Positions 62,039-64,000 of a stretch of DNA of 64,000 nt are shown piece after piece (the first letter of the stretch is position 1; each line of letters starts with the position of its first letter). This stretch comes from Spirochaetia bacterium UBA5763 (lineage in GTDB: Bacteria > Spirochaetota > UBA4802 > UBA5550). Under the pieces are notes generated by a model, which saw only the letters and a program-made list of their open reading frames with translations, was not told the DNA's origin and ran no database searches. The stretch spans positions 293,118 through 357,117 of the forward strand of contig DIEX01000018.1 of the NCBI GenBank assembly GCA_002418835.1, given 5' to 3'. The translations under genes were made by a program, and so were the position numbers.

Positions 62039-64000
62039 AATATAAAGGCTTTATCACATCGTTTATCTTTTCTATTATTCTTGTCACAGCGGGTTTATTA
62101 AAACCTCTGTCGGCACAAAACATTGAGTCTGTCACTGTTGCCGGAATAACAGATAAAGCCCCCCTTGAATATAAAACCGCCGCATCACTTCCTGCCGGTG
62201 CTTATGTTGAATTATGGAAACTCTGGTCTGAAAAAACAGGTATTGCTGTAAAATATATTATAACAACAAAGGAGGAGGCAGAGAAGGAGCTTCTGAATGG
62301 CAGCATTGATGTAATTATGGGGTATCCTGTTTCATCCTATGCATTAAAAAAGTTCAACCTGATCCATGATATATACAGTACCGACATTTATATTTACCGC
62401 AGCAAGAATATATCTCCTGTGGAAACTTTGCGGGACCTGCAGCCGTACAGGGCAGGTATTACCTCCATGGCAGCGATGAAACTTGGAGATATTGATTTTG
62501 ATATTTCATTACTGGTAAAAGGTGACGCCGCTGATCTTATAGATGCTTTCAGCCGCGGAGAGATAAATGTTTTTCTCGGGGAGGAGGCGGAAACGAATAA
62601 CCTGCTCATCAGGCGCGGAGAGTGGAAAAATCTTATTCAGTCATCAGAGCCGGTTCTCAGTTACGGTATCCCGGCAGCTGTTGCAGCTGATAATAAATAT
62701 CTGACTGAAAAAATATCTGAAGGCTTCAATAAAATTTCTGACGCGGAAAGGCTTGTAATAGGGAAGACATGGGCCGGGGGGAATATCAAGTACAGGATAC
62801 CCTGGGGGTATGTCGGCACAATAGCAGTTATATTGATAATTATCGGCGGTGTTGCTGTTATATGGTGGTGGAACTACCAGCTTCAGAGAAAGGTTGATTC
62901 CGCAACCGGGGAACTGAAATTAATGAAAGAGGAGGCTGAAGCTGCAAACCTCGCGAAGAGCAGGTTCCTTGACAATATCTCCCATGAGCTCCGTACACCC
63001 CTTACCCTGATCCTCGCGCCTGTTGAGGATGCGATTAACGGCAGGCCGCTATGCAGGGAAAACCTTGAGATGATTCAGAGGAACAGCCGGAACCTTCTCT
63101 CGCTGATAAATGATCTCCTTGATCTCTCCCGCATAACAGCAGGTAAGATGAAACTTAATGTTTCGGAAACTGACCTGGGGAGAGCATTGAAACTCTATTG
63201 CGCGGAGATGGAATCTGTGGCGGAGTATAACGGGCTCTCGCTGAACTGCTCAATCCCTGTTGAACCGGTAATGGCATATGTTGACCGGGCTAAATTTTCA
63301 GGCATTATATCAAATTTTTTTTCAAACTCACTGAAATTTACGGGTGAAGGGGGGAGTATCGACATAAGTCTCACGAAGAGTGGTGATGAGATACTCTTAA
63401 AGTTCAGCGACAACGGACCCGGAATCCCTTCTGATAAGATATGTACAATATTCGACAGGTTCAGCCAGGCTGAAGCGACACTGTCACGGCAGCACGAAGG
63501 TACAGGTATCGGACTCTCTATTGTTAAGGAGATTGCTGAACTTCATGGAGGAACAGTTTCGGTCAGGAGCAGGTATGTTAAAGATTATCCTGATGATCAT
63601 GGGGCTGAATTTACCGTAAGTATTCCGGCAGGAGCGGAACATCTGCATGAAAGAGGGGATGTTGTGTTTGCTGAAAATTCCTCTGACAGAAATGAACTTC
63701 CATTTATGCGGGGGGTAATTAAAAACAGCGCAATGCATTCCGCTGTTTCAAATGATGACAACCGGGCAGGTGAGGATAAACCTTCAATTCTCGTTGTTGA
63801 AGATAACACTGATATGCGTTTTTTCCTGAGGGGACTGCTTGAGGAAAATTACTCTGTGTACACGGCATCTGACGGTGCTGAGGCCCTTGATATCCTTGAG
63901 AAAGAGGCGCCTGTTGACCTTATACTCTCAGACATGATGATGCCTGTAATGGACGGGAGTGAACTGTTAAGCCGGCTGGAGCAGAATGAAAAATATAAAG
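62035..64000 (+). CDS. hybrid histidine kinase with SBP_bac_3 sensor (3' end cut by window)
   Basis: The frame opens at ATG 62035 and is still open at the right edge (655 codons). A signal peptide (1-26) precedes a periplasmic solute-binding domain (about 30-265; AEKELLNGSIDVIMGYPVSS and FSRGEINVFLGEEAE), then a membrane helix (about 262-284). The kinase has His317 in FLDNISHELRTPLTLILAPVED, FSDNGPGIPSDKI and EGTGIGLSIVKEI. A receiver follows with Asp633 in LILSDMMMPVMDG. An output domain may lie beyond the edge. It resembles the 54918 kinase closely in the dimerisation and ATPase region. Confidence 0.9.
   Translation, partial: MKYKGFITSFIFSIILVTAGLLKPLSAQNIESVTVAGITDKAPLEYKTAASLPAGAYVELWKLWSEKTGIAVKYIITTKEEAEKELLNGSIDVIMGYPVSSYALKKFNLIHDIYSTDIYIYRSKNISPVETLRDLQPYRAGITSMAAMKLGDIDFDISLLVKGDAADLIDAFSRGEINVFLGEEAETNNLLIRRGEWKNLIQSSEPVLSYGIPAAVAADNKYLTEKISEGFNKISDAERLVIGKTWAGGNIKYRIPWGYVGTIAVILIIIGGVAVIWWWNYQLQRKVDSATGELKLMKEEAEAANLAKSRFLDNISHELRTPLTLILAPVEDAINGRPLCRENLEMIQRNSRNLLSLINDLLDLSRITAGKMKLNVSETDLGRALKLYCAEMESVAEYNGLSLNCSIPVEPVMAYVDRAKFSGIISNFFSNSLKFTGEGGSIDISLTKSGDEILLKFSDNGPGIPSDKICTIFDRFSQAEATLSRQHEGTGIGLSIVKEIAELHGGTVSVRSRYVKDYPDDHGAEFTVSIPAGAEHLHERGDVVFAENSSDRNELPFMRGVIKNSAMHSAVSNDDNRAGEDKPSILVVEDNTDMRFFLRGLLEENYSVYTASDGAEALDILEKEAPVDLILSDMMMPVMDGSELLSRLEQNEKYK

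Noticed and set aside
1..64000. CRISPR array, rRNA, prophage or insertion sequence
   Set aside because: No regular direct repeats with spacers, no rRNA-like sequence and no transposase or integrase frame was seen by eye; not checked by search.

Overview
The window looks like chromosome of a motile, Gram-negative (diderm) bacterium with moderate GC, judged by eye at low to mid 40s percent. Many lipoprotein signal peptides, OmpA-type peptidoglycan-binding domains, a predicted outer-membrane barrel, a methyl-accepting chemotaxis protein, a possible FlgM and dense cyclic-di-GMP signalling (HD-GYP, GGDEF, EAL) point that way. The B12-dependent ribonucleotide reductase suits anaerobic or facultative life. 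The phylum is not fixed by the sequence; a spirochaete, a deferribacterote or a delta-proteobacterium-like lineage are all possible. No rRNA, tRNA, CRISPR array, prophage or insertion sequence was seen.

Layout. 1-5.2 kb: the end of a secreted protein, an ArsR/zinc-efflux pair with a clear operator, a DUF2892 protein, trpS, rluD and a small membrane protein. 5.2-10.7 kb (minus strand): a four-gene set of HD-GYP phosphodiesterase, outer-membrane barrel with a long coiled coil and Cys-rich tail, TolQ/MotA-like channel, and a von Willebrand A protein with a MotB/TolR-like helix. 10.9-14.2 kb: ilvB behind a textbook branched-chain attenuator, then a stomatin/NfeD pair. 14.4-24.4 kb: an unknown protein, a PP2C response regulator, a TPR lipoprotein/DUF4292 pair, nrdJ and a chemotaxis receptor. 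24.4-32.9 kb: an alpha/beta hydrolase, a TauABC-type importer related to urea-carboxylase-linked transporters, then two substrate-binding/OmpA fusions flanking a VWA lipoprotein, and an XpaC-like protein. 32.9-43.3 kb: a MocR regulator with DUF2917, a haem-domain diguanylate cyclase, carA, hisD, an EAL protein, nadE and a metallo-beta-lactamase. 43.4-54.4 kb: HEPN/MNT and ParE-type toxin-antitoxin pairs, a possible FlgM, a GNAT enzyme, an ArsR regulator with a frameshifted methyltransferase, J-domain and CGGC proteins, an acyl-CoA dehydrogenase/nitronate monooxygenase/TetR set and an ABC ATPase. 54.4-64 kb: two related hybrid histidine kinases (the second cut by the window edge and overlapped by an ECF S-component gene), lipoproteins, a flavin-binding protein and a gamma carbonic anhydrase.

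The strongest candidates for undescribed systems are the HD-GYP/barrel-coil/TolQ-like/VWA set (5256-10677) and the substrate-binding/OmpA-VWA set (28264-32236). The clearest regulatory find is the attenuator at 12614-12773, where leader peptide, antiterminator and terminator can all be read. Dispersed nested palindromes form at least two families, and one near-identical long palindrome occurs at two terminator positions.
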